DNA of 64,000 nucleotides from an uncultured Clostridia bacterium (GCA_947630725.1 CANRIS010000008.1:1-64000); one strand, 5' to 3'; counted from the first letter of the stretch, positions 8,365-17,354 are shown. Made by a program: numbers and translations. Notes: generated by a model not told the origin, from the letters alone.

Positions 8365-8742
8365 ATGGCTTGTTTTTTGGTACCCGCAGCTGAGGCTGTT
8401 GTAACCTCTGTTATCAAAAAAACTACCGAAAAGAAAGGAACATCCCGGGAAAATATTTTTCTGAGCAGGATAGGATGGCTCAACAATATGCTTTTGGGGG
8501 GGGGCTCTGCGCTCCTGGCGTTTGAGCATTTGTGGCACGGAGAAATAACGCCGCTGTTTCCGTTTCTGACGAATATGTCAAGTCCTGCGAATATGGCTGA
8601 AATGTTGGGCGAAATGGCAACATCGGGAGTAGGTATGGCTGCGCTGGTTACGGCAGTATGGGCAATAATGACGGCGGCGGCAGACTATATCTCAAAAGAG
8701 CCTTTGGACGAGACTATCGCCGACAATACAGAAATTTTATAA
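8365..8742 (+). CDS. Small membrane protein of unknown function
   Basis: A 125-residue protein with hydrophobic segments at about residues 38-55 and 88-108 and a conserved-looking start MACFLVPAAEAVV. I do not recognise a characterised family. It follows the DUF362 gene by 43 bases with a good AAAGGAGG site and is followed by a hairpin terminator, so it ends that operon. A run of nine G (8496-8504) lies inside the reading frame and encodes Gly-Gly-Gly; a slip there would truncate the protein. Confidence 0.6.
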   Translation: MACFLVPAAEAVVTSVIKKTTEKKGTSRENIFLSRIGWLNNMLLGGGSALLAFEHLWHGEITPLFPFLTNMSSPANMAEMLGEMATSGVGMAALVTAVWAIMTAAADYISKEPLDETIADNTEIL

Positions 8743-8749
8743 ATACCCA

Positions 8750-8791
8750 CATAAGGGCGGCTTTATCGGTTGAGATAAGACCGCTCTTATG
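8750..8791 (+). terminator. Hairpin terminator after the DUF362 operon
   Basis: CATAAGGGCGGCTTTATC (8750-8767) pairs with GATAAGACCGCTCTTATG (8774-8791) with a few mismatches and wobbles. It is followed by an AT-rich tail with short T-runs, immediately before the permease gene. Confidence 0.6.
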
Positions 8792-8820
8792 TTATAATTT
8801 TGTTAAGGAATGTGCTTGAT

Positions 8821-9729
8821 ATGCTTGATATGCTTGAAATAGTCAACAGAGAGTTTATTTATATACGATATTATTTTGAAATACAGCTTATGCAGATATT
8901 GCCTTATTTTATAGTGGGCATAATAATAGGCTCTGTCATATCCGTTTTCGGCAAGAAGAAAATACATTCTCTTATGACCGTTATACAGGGCAAGCGCCTT
9001 GGGGTGTTCGGCATTATCCCCGCAAGTCTTATAGGCATAGCCTCTCCCCTTTGTATGTACGGCACGATACCCATAGCGGCGTCATTTTCTCAGAAGGGTA
9101 TGAGAGACGACTATCTCGCCGCTTTTATGATGAGCAGTATACTGCTTAATCCGCAGCTTTTGATATACAGCGCCGCTTTGGGGAATTTTGCCCTCTGCAT
9201 AAGGTTTATTTCCTGCTTTCTCTGTGGTGTTGCCGCAGGGCTTGTTATAAGGATATTTTACGGGGATAAGCATTTTTTCAATTTTGACGGCTTTTCGGAG
9301 GGCGCAAGCCGTGACACCGACCCCAATATCTTTATGCGGCTTTTGAAGAACATAGGCAGAAACCTGAGAGCGACAGGGCCGTGGTTTCTTATGGGCATAC
9401 TTCTGTCGGCTCTGTTTCAGAGATATGTACCCTCGGAGGCGTTTGCAAAGCTTTTTATAAACAACGAGGGCTTTGGCTTGCTTATGGCAGCTACTGTGGG
9501 AGTGCCTCTCTATGCCTGCGGCGGCGGAACTATACCCTTACTTCAGCAGTGGCTTGCGGACGGAATGAGCATGGGCTCGGCAGCGGCGTTTATGATAACA
9601 GGCCCGTCAACAAAAATAACGAATCTGGGCGCCCTTAAAATTGTGCTGGGCATAAAGCATTTTGCTTTTTATATAATTTTTGTAATGTTATTTGCGCTTG
9701 CAGGCGGCGTTATCGTAAATCTCATATAA
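8821..9729 (+). CDS. Permease, YraQ/ArsP (DUF318) family
   Basis: A roughly 302-residue polytopic membrane protein. The family pattern is clear: IGIASPLCMYGTIPIAASFS and later GVPLYACGGGTIPLLQQWL, GPSTKITNLGALK, two symmetric halves each with a cysteine/glycine-rich helix break. Relatives export organoarsenicals (ArsP) or are uncharacterised (YraQ). The ATG at 8821 is chosen; a GTG at 8812 is also possible because AAGGA lies at 8805-8809. It sits between a DUF362 operon and a sugar acetyltransferase, and the substrate is unknown. Confidence 0.8.
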   Translation: MLDMLEIVNREFIYIRYYFEIQLMQILPYFIVGIIIGSVISVFGKKKIHSLMTVIQGKRLGVFGIIPASLIGIASPLCMYGTIPIAASFSQKGMRDDYLAAFMMSSILLNPQLLIYSAALGNFALCIRFISCFLCGVAAGLVIRIFYGDKHFFNFDGFSEGASRDTDPNIFMRLLKNIGRNLRATGPWFLMGILLSALFQRYVPSEAFAKLFINNEGFGLLMAATVGVPLYACGGGTIPLLQQWLADGMSMGSAAAFMITGPSTKITNLGALKIVLGIKHFAFYIIFVMLFALAGGVIVNLI

Positions 9730-9746
9730 AACAGGAGGAACGGTAT

Positions 9747-10301
9747 ATGAAAAACATATGGGAAAGAGTCGATATGAGGATACCCGATCCCGAGGGCAGG
9801 GCTGTGGGCGAGCGCAATGCAAGGCTTTTGTTTGAGCTTAACCACACAATGCCCCACACCGAGGAATATTCGGATAAGCTTCACGAATTGTTCGGAGATA
9901 ATCTGGGAGAGGGCAGCTTTGTTTCTGCGCCTGTTCTGGGCGTATGCTTTGAAAAAATAAAAATAGGAAAAAATGTTTATATAAACGGCAATTTTTTGGC
10001 AATGGCGAGGGGAGGCATAACTATTGAGGACGATGTGCAGATAGCCGCCAATGTGCAGCTTGTCACAAACAATCACGACCCATATGACAGGGCTGTGCTG
10101 ACCTGCAAACCCATACACATAAAAAAAGGTGCATGGATAGGCGCAGGCGCTACTGTCCTGCCGGGGATAAGCATAGGAAGATATGCCATTGTGGGAGCGT
10201 CAAGCGTTGTGACAACAGACGTGCCCGATTATGCCGTTGTCGCAGGCAATCCCGCAAAAATCATCAGAATTTTAAACTCGGACAGATTTCCGAAAAATTA
10301 A
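9747..10301 (+). CDS. Hexapeptide-repeat O-acetyltransferase (maltose/galactoside type)
   Basis: A 184-residue left-handed beta-helix acetyltransferase resembling LacA/Maa. Visible are ENVYING-like turns (NVYINGNFLAMARGGITIED), NNHDPYDRAVLTCKPIHIK with the catalytic-type His, and the final coils IGAGATVLPGISIGRYAIVG and VVAGNPAKIIR. It transfers acetyl from acetyl-CoA to sugars or similar hydroxyls in the cytosol. A strong GGAGG site lies 17 bases after the permease stop, and the next gene follows by 19 bases, so the three may be cotranscribed. Confidence 0.85.
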   Translation: MKNIWERVDMRIPDPEGRAVGERNARLLFELNHTMPHTEEYSDKLHELFGDNLGEGSFVSAPVLGVCFEKIKIGKNVYINGNFLAMARGGITIEDDVQIAANVQLVTNNHDPYDRAVLTCKPIHIKKGAWIGAGATVLPGISIGRYAIVGASSVVTTDVPDYAVVAGNPAKIIRILNSDRFPKN

Positions 10302-10320
10302 AAAGCAAGGAGGAAGAACT

Positions 10321-11436
10321 ATGTCGGATTATTTTGGAAAAGAAACTCCCAAGCTGGGCTTTGGGCTTATGCGTCTGCCTCAAAAGGGACTGCGTACTGA
10401 TATAGAACAGGTCAAAAAAATGGTGGATATGTTTATGGAATCGGGCTTTACATATTTTGACACCGCATTTGTGTACGGCACGTCCGAGGAGGATATAAAA
10501 AAGGCTTTGGTGGAGCGCTATCCGAGGGATTCCTATACCCTTGCCACAAAGCTCAACGCTTTTATGATGTGCCATAACGAAAAAAGCGCAAAGGAGCAGT
10601 TTTATAAAAGCCTTAAGCGTACGGGAGCGGAGTATTTCGATTATTATCTTTTGCACGCTCTTATGCAAAACAACTACACAAAGTACGACAAATACAATCT
10701 CTGGGATTTTATAAAAGAGCGCAAGAATGAGGGACTTATAAAGCACATCGGTTTTTCGTTCCACGCAGGGCCAAAGCTGCTTGACAGTCTGCTCAGTGAG
10801 CATCCCGAGGTGGATTTTGTTCAGCTTCAGATCAACTATGCCGACTGGAGCGATCCTTCGGTATGCTCACGAGCCAATTATGAGGTGGCGCGCAAACACG
10901 GAAAGTCCATCGTTATTATGGAGCCCGTCAAGGGCGGAAAGCTTGCCAATCCGCCGAAGGAGGTCAAAAAGCTGTTCGGGGATTATGCTCCCGATATGTC
11001 TCCTGCCTCGTGGGCTATACGCTTTGCGGCAAGCCTTGACGGAATAATAACCGTGCTTTCGGGAATGTCGGATATAGCTCAGATGAAAGATAATCTATCC
11101 TATATGAAGAATTTCAGACCCCTGAACGAGGAGGAGCAGAGTATCATTCGCAAGGCGCAGAAGATACTCGGCAATTCTTCCGAGATACCCTGCACCGCCT
11201 GTCATTATTGTACGGACGGCTGCCCCAGGCAGATACCCATACCCGATATTTTTTCCGCAGCCAATTTGCAGCTCGGAAACGGTCAGAGCGCAGCGGCGAG
11301 AGAAAAATACAACAGTATACCAATAGGACATAGGGCGGACGACTGCATAGACTGCAAACAGTGCGAACGATCATGCCCCCAGCATCTGAAAATAACCGAT
11401 TATCTGAAACAATGCGCAGAAATGCTTGATAAATAA
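10321..11436 (+). CDS. Aldo/keto reductase with C-terminal 4Fe-4S ferredoxin domain
   Basis: 371 residues: an aldo/keto reductase barrel (about 1-270: KLGFGLMRLPQ, FTYFDTAFVYGTSEE, LATKL, YLLHAL), then a ferredoxin-like tail. The tail has CTACHYCTDGCPRQIPIPDI and DDCIDCKQCERSCPQHL, two Cys-x2-Cys-x2/3-Cys sets of the type that bind 4Fe-4S clusters. Such fusions are common in anaerobes and probably take electrons from ferredoxin rather than, or as well as, NADPH. A flavodoxin gene follows 90 bases downstream, which is a plausible partner. Confidence 0.9.
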   Translation: MSDYFGKETPKLGFGLMRLPQKGLRTDIEQVKKMVDMFMESGFTYFDTAFVYGTSEEDIKKALVERYPRDSYTLATKLNAFMMCHNEKSAKEQFYKSLKRTGAEYFDYYLLHALMQNNYTKYDKYNLWDFIKERKNEGLIKHIGFSFHAGPKLLDSLLSEHPEVDFVQLQINYADWSDPSVCSRANYEVARKHGKSIVIMEPVKGGKLANPPKEVKKLFGDYAPDMSPASWAIRFAASLDGIITVLSGMSDIAQMKDNLSYMKNFRPLNEEEQSIIRKAQKILGNSSEIPCTACHYCTDGCPRQIPIPDIFSAANLQLGNGQSAAAREKYNSIPIGHRADDCIDCKQCERSCPQHLKITDYLKQCAEMLDK

Positions 11437-11526
11437 TCTGCGAAAACAATATGTGAAATAAAGTATAACGCTATGTAACACTACATAACACTACATAACA
11501 CAGATATATTCATAAAGGAGAACACT

Positions 11527-12027
11527 ATGTCAAAAATGCTTATTGTCTATTATTCGTGGTCGAACGGAAACACAAAGAGGATCGCCGAAATGCTCCAAAA
11601 TGCCACAGGTGCAGATATAGCCCGTATCGAAACCGCAAAGCCCTATGAGGGCAGCTATGACGATGTTGTGGAACAGGGAAAAAGAGAAACCGAAAAGGGC
11701 TTCCGACCCGAAATCAAACCACTTAAATATAATATTTCGGACTATGATATAATCGCTGTCGGAACCCCGACATGGTGGTACACAATGGCTCCCGCCGTGC
11801 TTTCATATCTGAGCAGCCAAAACTGGGAGGGCAAAACAATAATACCCTTTATGACTGACGGCGGATGGCCGGGTCACGTTATCAGAGACATTAAAAAAAT
11901 ATGCAAGGGAGCAGACTCACAGTGCGAAATGGAGGTCAGGTTCGACTCTCTCGGCAAGGATCACCTCGAGACCCCCATCGCCGATATACAAAACTGGACA
12001 GAAAAAGTACGCCGCCTGTGTCTGTAA
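11527..12027 (+). CDS. Flavodoxin
   Basis: A 166-residue flavodoxin with MLIVYYSWSNGNTKRIAEML (FMN phosphate loop), VGTPTWWYTMAPAVLSYLSS (aromatic loop) and IIPFMTDGGWPGHVIRD (third loop). It has an AAAGGAG site. It ends the + strand redox cluster just before a terminator shared with the convergent gene. A short repeat (ACACTACATA, twice, about 11478-11500) lies in the gap before it. Confidence 0.85.
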   Translation: MSKMLIVYYSWSNGNTKRIAEMLQNATGADIARIETAKPYEGSYDDVVEQGKRETEKGFRPEIKPLKYNISDYDIIAVGTPTWWYTMAPAVLSYLSSQNWEGKTIIPFMTDGGWPGHVIRDIKKICKGADSQCEMEVRFDSLGKDHLETPIADIQNWTEKVRRLCL

Positions 12028-12040
12028 CCCAAAATACACC

Positions 12041-12073
12041 AAAGCCCCCGATTTTTTGGGAATCGAGGGCTTT
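12041..12073. terminator. Bidirectional terminator between convergent genes
   Basis: AAAGCCC plus CGATT (12041-12055) pairs with AATCG plus AGGGCTTT (12061-12073). A/T runs on both sides suit termination of the flavodoxin gene (+) and the 872-residue protein gene (-). Confidence 0.65.
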
Positions 12074-12121
12074 GTCTTTAAAATATTTGCGGCGCAGTCT
12101 GTTTTTGATATATACTATCTG

Positions 12122-14740
12122 CTATCTGCTCATACCGCCGCTTTGGGTCGTTCTTTCGGGCTGTGTGGGGGCGGCGGTGCGTTGGAGACTTTCCAGAGTG
12201 TCTTTTTCAAAATTTTTTGCATTGTCGGCTATATTTTGTAATGAGGCGCGGCTGTTTGCATCGTTATGATTATTCATATAAATACGGTTTCCGTTGGCGT
12301 CCTTTGTAAGTGGCAGTATATCTAAGGCTACTTTGAAAAACTGGTTTGATTTTTTAGGATCCACGTTTGTGATAAAACGTACGCCGGTGTCATCTTCGAC
12401 TATATCGCACTGACCCTGCGCAAGGTCGTGCCAGTTCATATTATTCCAGTTGTCGGTGGGTACCTTGTGTACATGGGGTTCTTCCAGCCATTTCTGCATA
12501 ACGCTTATTCTGTTCCACAGCGCATCGGTTTCCCTTTCCGAAAGGAGATCCTTGAATTTATAATTTATAAATTCCCTGTCCAGATTCATTATATTCTGCG
12601 CCGTAGTTGCATCTATATGGGTTATCATTCCGAGATTTATGCTGTGCTTTCCTTCGTTGCAGAGTTCTGTTATACCAAAGCTCATATCATTGTCTATTCC
12701 CTTTATATCGGTTACAACGCCTTCGCTGTCGGTAATAAACATAATATTGTTGCGGTGTCTGTCTACCTGTCCGCTGAGAATATCCAGAACCTGAAGATCG
12801 GCAATTTGCTTTTTCAGGCTGCCGCTTCCTCTTGCTGCCATATTTTCTCTCTGACCGATGTCTGCAAGGATACTGTCGCCCTGTACGCCCTTCACAAACT
12901 CCATAGATATGCCTTCTCTTTCGGTGCCCGAATCTGTAAGCACGGCCTTTTGAGTTTTTGCCACCACATCGGGACAGCCTATTATTTCCGCCAGAACGGA
13001 TGTAGCTATGCTTCTTTCATTAAGGTTCATCAGTCTGTCATTGTCTATACCTGCATACTTGGAGCCTACCTTACGGGACATTATTTCGGCGGAAATCCCC
13101 TTGCATATGTCCGCCAACTCATTTTTTACAGTGGGATTATTGAGGTCGTCATTTGTACAAATACCCAAATCTTTTATCGCTGTCAGCCTGCCCTCTATGC
13201 CTGTAGGGGCTGATATTTGGATATAAGCATTTATATTATTTATCAGCTTATTATAATCTTCCGCTTTATCGGCAGGGGGTTCAAGTGAAGAGAGCATATT
13301 TGACATATTGTCAGCATCCAGTATATTGATCTGACGCAGCATATTGGTCGAGTTTATCATTGACTTGGCAAAATTCTCCCACTTGTTTTTTTCTTCCTCA
13401 CTGTCCGAAGTCATAAGGTTATAATCCTTAAGAAGCTTATAAACATCCTTCTCCTCGTTTATTTCAGATATTTTGTTTGTCAGATCATCGGAGATCGTGA
13501 TGCAGTTTAATACAGAGTCCTTTATACGGTCAGGCAAGCCTGAGCCTTCCAGATTTCTTTTGGCTATACCCACGAGGCCGGGGGTCTGATCCTCCTTGTC
13601 CGGGGTAAATATAATATCCTCGTTATCGTTTTTTATATGCAGTCTTGTGCTTGTTGCGGCTCCTATTCTTTCTACGCTGCTGTTTTCGGTGTTTATTTCG
13701 ATACGTCTTGCTTTTTCAACGTGTTTTCCTATCAGGTCTTCTTCTTTGTTGGCGGAATATGTGTTATAATAGCTCTCTAACTCCTTTCGCTCCCTGCGTT
13801 GGAGGTTAAGAACGTCCTTTACAATATCTACTCTGTCTCTGCCCATACCCGAATGGCGTGTTGAAGAATGGCCTTCGAGATATGCGTTACAGGCTTTTTC
13901 AAGTCTGTCATAGGCTTTGAGCGATAGTTTTATATTTTCGGGACTATCCACCTTATCCCACGTTTTGGACACTTCGTCCAGAGCATGGAGAAATTCGTCA
14001 TATTCGCTTGAATTTCTTCTGGTGTAGGATTTTGCCCCTTCAAGTCTCTGTCTGAGGGAGCCTTTTATTCCATTTTTTTCTCCCATAAGCTCATGTATGC
14101 TTACGGGTTTTACGGAGGCTCCCGTTCTTTCGTCTGAGGCGGCAATAAATGCTGCCTCTTCGGAGGCCTTTTTAATATATTCTTCGTTGTTTTTTGCGAT
14201 CTGTTCCGCTCTGTTTTTTCTTTCAACGGCCTCGTTGTATTCAAAAAGCTTCGCCTTGTATACTTCCATTCTGGGGCCGACTCTGCTGAAAAAGCCGGGT
14301 TTTTCGGGCTTTTCGGGCAGTTGCTCATTTTCTGTGCCGCTGCTTATGGCATCGTATTTGTTTGTTCTGCCGTCAAAGAACACTATGTGGTATGCGCCGT
14401 CGCTGCTTTTTTCGTTCCTTTCATAAAGAGACATTCTCTTTATTTTTGCCATAGCGCATGCCATTGCCGCATCGTTGTCAAGCCAGTCTCCAGCTCTAAA
14501 AAAGTCAAAGCTGCTGCCGTCAATTCTTATTTTATCCAGCATACTTTGTATCTTCTTGCGCAGTTCTGTGTTATCCGTCTCGCTTATGCCGAAAAAGTCC
14601 CTGAATTCTCCTGCCAGCTCCCTGACAGAAGACCTCACCTCGGGGCTGCCCTCATCGCTGCCCATGAAGGCAAGCCTTTCATATTCGTTTTCATATCCCA
14701 AGAGTATCCTGTCCCTTGCGTTTCTTCTTATTTCTGCCAT
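12122..14740 (-). CDS. Large protein with kinase-like (PI3K/HipA-like fold) motifs
   Basis: A soluble, hydrophilic 872-residue protein without a signal peptide. Residues about 360-690 carry a motif set seen in distant kinase families. G360-A-A-T-S starts a strand pair ending FTPDK (K382), like a Gly-rich loop plus ATP-contacting Lys. NERSIATSVLAEIIG (574-588) resembles the helix carrying a conserved Arg/Glu. D660-R-H-R-N-N665 resembles the DRHxxN catalytic loop. GIDNDMSFG (D683, D685) resembles the metal-binding DxD/DFG step. The first 350 residues are helical and charged with no recognised domain. A phosphotransferase of protein or lipid is an inference. The ATG at 14740 has a GAGGTGA site. 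It is separated from neighbours by terminators and is therefore monocistronic. Confidence 0.55.
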   Translation of the reverse strand: MAEIRRNARDRILLGYENEYERLAFMGSDEGSPEVRSSVRELAGEFRDFFGISETDNTELRKKIQSMLDKIRIDGSSFDFFRAGDWLDNDAAMACAMAKIKRMSLYERNEKSSDGAYHIVFFDGRTNKYDAISSGTENEQLPEKPEKPGFFSRVGPRMEVYKAKLFEYNEAVERKNRAEQIAKNNEEYIKKASEEAAFIAASDERTGASVKPVSIHELMGEKNGIKGSLRQRLEGAKSYTRRNSSEYDEFLHALDEVSKTWDKVDSPENIKLSLKAYDRLEKACNAYLEGHSSTRHSGMGRDRVDIVKDVLNLQRRERKELESYYNTYSANKEEDLIGKHVEKARRIEINTENSSVERIGAATSTRLHIKNDNEDIIFTPDKEDQTPGLVGIAKRNLEGSGLPDRIKDSVLNCITISDDLTNKISEINEEKDVYKLLKDYNLMTSDSEEEKNKWENFAKSMINSTNMLRQINILDADNMSNMLSSLEPPADKAEDYNKLINNINAYIQISAPTGIEGRLTAIKDLGICTNDDLNNPTVKNELADICKGISAEIMSRKVGSKYAGIDNDRLMNLNERSIATSVLAEIIGCPDVVAKTQKAVLTDSGTEREGISMEFVKGVQGDSILADIGQRENMAARGSGSLKKQIADLQVLDILSGQVDRHRNNIMFITDSEGVVTDIKGIDNDMSFGITELCNEGKHSINLGMITHIDATTAQNIMNLDREFINYKFKDLLSERETDALWNRISVMQKWLEEPHVHKVPTDNWNNMNWHDLAQGQCDIVEDDTGVRFITNVDPKKSNQFFKVALDILPLTKDANGNRIYMNNHNDANSRASLQNIADNAKNFEKDTLESLQRTAAPTQPERTTQSGGMSR

Positions 14741-14782
14741 ATCTTCACCTCATTTTCGGGAATACTTCCGCTGTGTTATATA

Positions 14783-14791
14783 ATTATACCA
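14783..14791 (-). promoter_or_regulatory. Extended -10 promoter of the kinase-like gene
   Basis: On the minus strand TGGTATAAT (TGn plus a perfect TATAAT at 14783-14788) lies about 45 bases upstream of the ATG at 14740. Confidence 0.6.
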
Positions 14792-14849
14792 TATTTTCTT
14801 ATATCTTCCCAAAAATCTGCGCCGTCTCCTTTACCGTTTGCGCCCCGAA

Positions 14850-14885
14850 TATAAAAATATACCCACTGCATAGCTTTGCAATGGG
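14850..14885 (-). terminator. Terminator after serA
   Basis: On the minus strand CCCATTGCA (14877-14885) pairs with TGCAGTGGG (14862-14870) and is followed by a T-rich tail (14850-14861). It closes the serC-serA operon; I see no gene in 14886-14990. Confidence 0.6.
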
Positions 14886-14990
14886 CATAGTGTCAAAGAA
14901 AATATGAGGGGTGTTGTCTGTGGTTGGCTGTATGACCGTGAAGGTCTTTGTCCGCAGGGGATGAGTGAAGATGGGTGTCTGTGGGGTAAA

Positions 14991-16127
14991 TCACAGTATG
15001 GCGCGGACTTTTATTACTTCGGTCAGTGAGCCTGCTGTGTCAGCCGCAGCTTTTGCCTTTTCGTCCGTGTCGAAGGCGAAAATGGCATATGTGTAGTCGT
15101 TCTTTGTATTGATCGATGAGGCTTTGCAGTCTCCTATGGCCTCGGCAATCTTGTGGGCTGAGGCATTTTTTGCAAGTACGCAAACCTTGGGGAGGTTGTC
15201 CGCATCAAGGGTTACATCGGGGTAGTTTACCGAATGGACAATGTTTCCCTTTTCGAGATAGTCCATAATTTCGTGGGCTGCCATGGCAGCGCAGTTGTCT
15301 TCGGCCTCTGGGGTCGATGCACCTAAATGGGGAAGTGTGATTATGCCGTCTGTTCCTATGACATCATCATTGGGGAAGTCGGTAACATAACAGCTTATTT
15401 TTCCCGATGCCAAAGCCTCTTTTATTGCCGAGTTGTCGGCAAGCTCTCCTCTTGCGAGGTTTATTATTCTTACGCCGTCTTTCATAGAGTCGATGGCTTT
15501 TTTGTCAAGCATACCCTTTGTGGCAGGCATATAGGGAACGTGGATAGTGATGTAGTCCGAATTTTTGAAAATATCTTCAAGCTCTGTGACTTTGACATCT
15601 TTGTCAAGCATTTTTGCGGATTTTTCAGACAGATAGGGGTCATATCCCATTACGTTCATTCCGAGGGCTTTCGCTGAGTTTGCCGCAAGAACGCCTATGG
15701 CTCCCAGGCCTATAACGCCCAGAGTTTTTCCCATAATTTCGGGGCCCGCAAAACGAGCCTTACCCTTTTCGACCTTTGCAGCCGCGTCCTCCGTGAGAGT
15801 CTGGGCCCAGTTGAAGCCGCCTATAATGTTTCTCGAAGAAATAAGAAGCGCCGTAAGCACAAGCTCCTTGACTGCGTTTGCGTTGGCTCCGGGGGTGTTG
15901 AAAACAACTATGCCCTTGTCTGCGCATTTGTCAAGGGGAATGTTGTTTACGCCTGCTCCGCAGCGGGCTACTGCCAGAAGGCTGTCGGGCAGTTCCATAT
16001 CGTGCATTTTGTAGCTGCGAAGAAGTATACCGTCGGGATTTTTTTCGTTTTCGCTTACGGTATAGTTGTCTGAAAGCTCCTTAAGGCCGCATTCTGAAAT
16101 TTTGTTAAGAGTCAATATTTTGTACAT
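14991..16127 (-). CDS. serA: D-3-phosphoglycerate dehydrogenase
   Basis: A 378-residue enzyme that oxidises 3-phosphoglycerate to 3-phosphohydroxypyruvate, the first step of serine synthesis. Residues about 1-90 form the N-terminal substrate half. LGVIGLGAIGVLAANSAKAL (about 140-160) is the Rossmann dinucleotide motif, IINLARGELAD carries the catalytic Arg, and the His is in LPHLGASTPEAEDN. A C-terminal ACT-like regulatory region follows (about 305-378). The length matches the short Clostridia form. It starts 11 bases after serC, so the two are one operon. Confidence 0.92.
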   Translation of the reverse strand: MYKILTLNKISECGLKELSDNYTVSENEKNPDGILLRSYKMHDMELPDSLLAVARCGAGVNNIPLDKCADKGIVVFNTPGANANAVKELVLTALLISSRNIIGGFNWAQTLTEDAAAKVEKGKARFAGPEIMGKTLGVIGLGAIGVLAANSAKALGMNVMGYDPYLSEKSAKMLDKDVKVTELEDIFKNSDYITIHVPYMPATKGMLDKKAIDSMKDGVRIINLARGELADNSAIKEALASGKISCYVTDFPNDDVIGTDGIITLPHLGASTPEAEDNCAAMAAHEIMDYLEKGNIVHSVNYPDVTLDADNLPKVCVLAKNASAHKIAEAIGDCKASSINTKNDYTYAIFAFDTDEKAKAAADTAGSLTEVIKVRAIL

Positions 16128-16138
16128 AATACCTCTCC

Positions 16139-17227
16139 TTATTTGTTGTCGGTTTCAAACTTTTCAATGAAATCAATAAGAGCCTTTACGCCTTCAACAG
16201 GCATAGCGTTGTATATGCTTGCTCTCATACCACCGACTGTTCTGTGACCCTTGAGGTTTACAAGACCTGCGGCTTCGGCCTCTTTTACAAAGCGAGCCTC
16301 AAGATCCTTGTCGCCCTTAAGGCTTACAAAGGGTACGTTCATAAGTGAACGATCCTTGGGAACGACCGTACCCTTGAACATCTTTGAGTTGTCAAGGCAG
16401 TCATAGAGCATACCTGCCTTTTCTTCGTTTATTTTCTGCATTTCGGCAACGCCGCCCATTTCTTCAAGCCATTCAAATACGAGCTTTGCTATATAGATGG
16501 CATAGCAGGGAGGCGTGTTGTATAACGAGCCGTTGTCGGCGTGGGTCTTATAGTTGAGCATAGTGGGGGTTATGTCCATAGCGTTTCCTATAAGATCTTC
16601 TCTTATTATAACTATAGTTACCCCTGCGGGGCCCACGTTTTTCTGCGCTCCCGCAAGAATAAGACCGTATTTGCTTACATCGACGGTTTCTGACATAATG
16701 CAGGACGAAAGATCAGCCACAAGAGGAACATTTCCCGTATCGGGAAGCTTTGTATAGCGTGTGCCGTAGATGGTGTTGTTCTGGCAGATATAGAAGTAGT
16801 CTGCATCGGGAGTAAAGTCAGCCTTGTTAAGGTCGGGTATATAAGAAAATACCTTGTCCTCGGACGAGGCAACAATGTTTACTTCGCCGTATCTTGCAGC
16901 TTCGGCTGCTGCTTTTTTTGCCCACTGGCCTGTTTTTACATAATCGGCTTTTTTTGACTTGCCGAAAAGGTTTAAGGGAACCATGGCGAACTGTGTGGAG
17001 CCGCCTCCCTGAAGAAACAGTACCTTATAGTTATCGGGAACGGACATGAGCTTTCTTAAAAGCCTTTCCGCCTCTTTTATAATATCGTCATAAGCCTTTG
17101 AGCGATGGCTCATTTCCATAACGGACATACCTGTGCCGCCGTAGTTCAGCATTTCCTTCTGAGCCTTCTCAAGTACGGGAAGAGGAAGCATAGAGGGACC
17201 TGCCGAAAAATTATATACTCTGTTCAT
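16139..17227 (-). CDS. serC: Phosphoserine aminotransferase
   Basis: A 362-residue PLP enzyme converting 3-phosphohydroxypyruvate plus glutamate to O-phosphoserine. It starts MNRVYNFSAGPSMLPLPVLE, the near-invariant SerC N-terminus. GGGSTQFAMVPLNL binds the PLP phosphate, and the Schiff-base Lys lies in AGAQKNVGPAGVTIV. GHRTVGGMRASIYNAMP is the typical C-terminal substrate-binding segment. First gene of the serC-serA operon, with a GGAGGG site and a consensus promoter upstream. No serB is in the window. Confidence 0.95.
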   Translation of the reverse strand: MNRVYNFSAGPSMLPLPVLEKAQKEMLNYGGTGMSVMEMSHRSKAYDDIIKEAERLLRKLMSVPDNYKVLFLQGGGSTQFAMVPLNLFGKSKKADYVKTGQWAKKAAAEAARYGEVNIVASSEDKVFSYIPDLNKADFTPDADYFYICQNNTIYGTRYTKLPDTGNVPLVADLSSCIMSETVDVSKYGLILAGAQKNVGPAGVTIVIIREDLIGNAMDITPTMLNYKTHADNGSLYNTPPCYAIYIAKLVFEWLEEMGGVAEMQKINEEKAGMLYDCLDNSKMFKGTVVPKDRSLMNVPFVSLKGDKDLEARFVKEAEAAGLVNLKGHRTVGGMRASIYNAMPVEGVKALIDFIEKFETDNK

Positions 17228-17261
17228 TATTTAAAGCCCTCCAAAAAAAATATATGCAAAC

Positions 17262-17290
17262 ATTATACTACAAAGGCAACGCCCCGTCAA
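17262..17290 (-). promoter_or_regulatory. Sigma-A promoter of serC-serA
   Basis: On the minus strand -35 TTGACG (17285-17290), a 17-base spacer and -10 TATAAT (17262-17267). The leader to the serC ATG is only about 28 bases, leaving no room for a T-box or other riboswitch. Confidence 0.75.
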
Positions 17291-17354
17291 ATGTAAAATT
17301 GCCGATTTTATGGTGAGAATAGGGCGATATTTTGTATATTTCATATGTAAAAGG

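Noticed and set aside
12056..12269. Small frames over the 12.1 kb convergent region
   Set aside because: They overlap the terminator and the end of the kinase-like gene and lack ribosome sites.
12428..13213. Open frame of 261 codons on the + strand
   Set aside because: Lies fully antisense to the kinase-like gene, with no ribosome site and cysteine-rich composition typical of a shadow frame.
17228..17290. T-box or serine-responsive leader before serC
   Set aside because: The promoter is only about 35 bases from the start codon, leaving no room for a structured leader.
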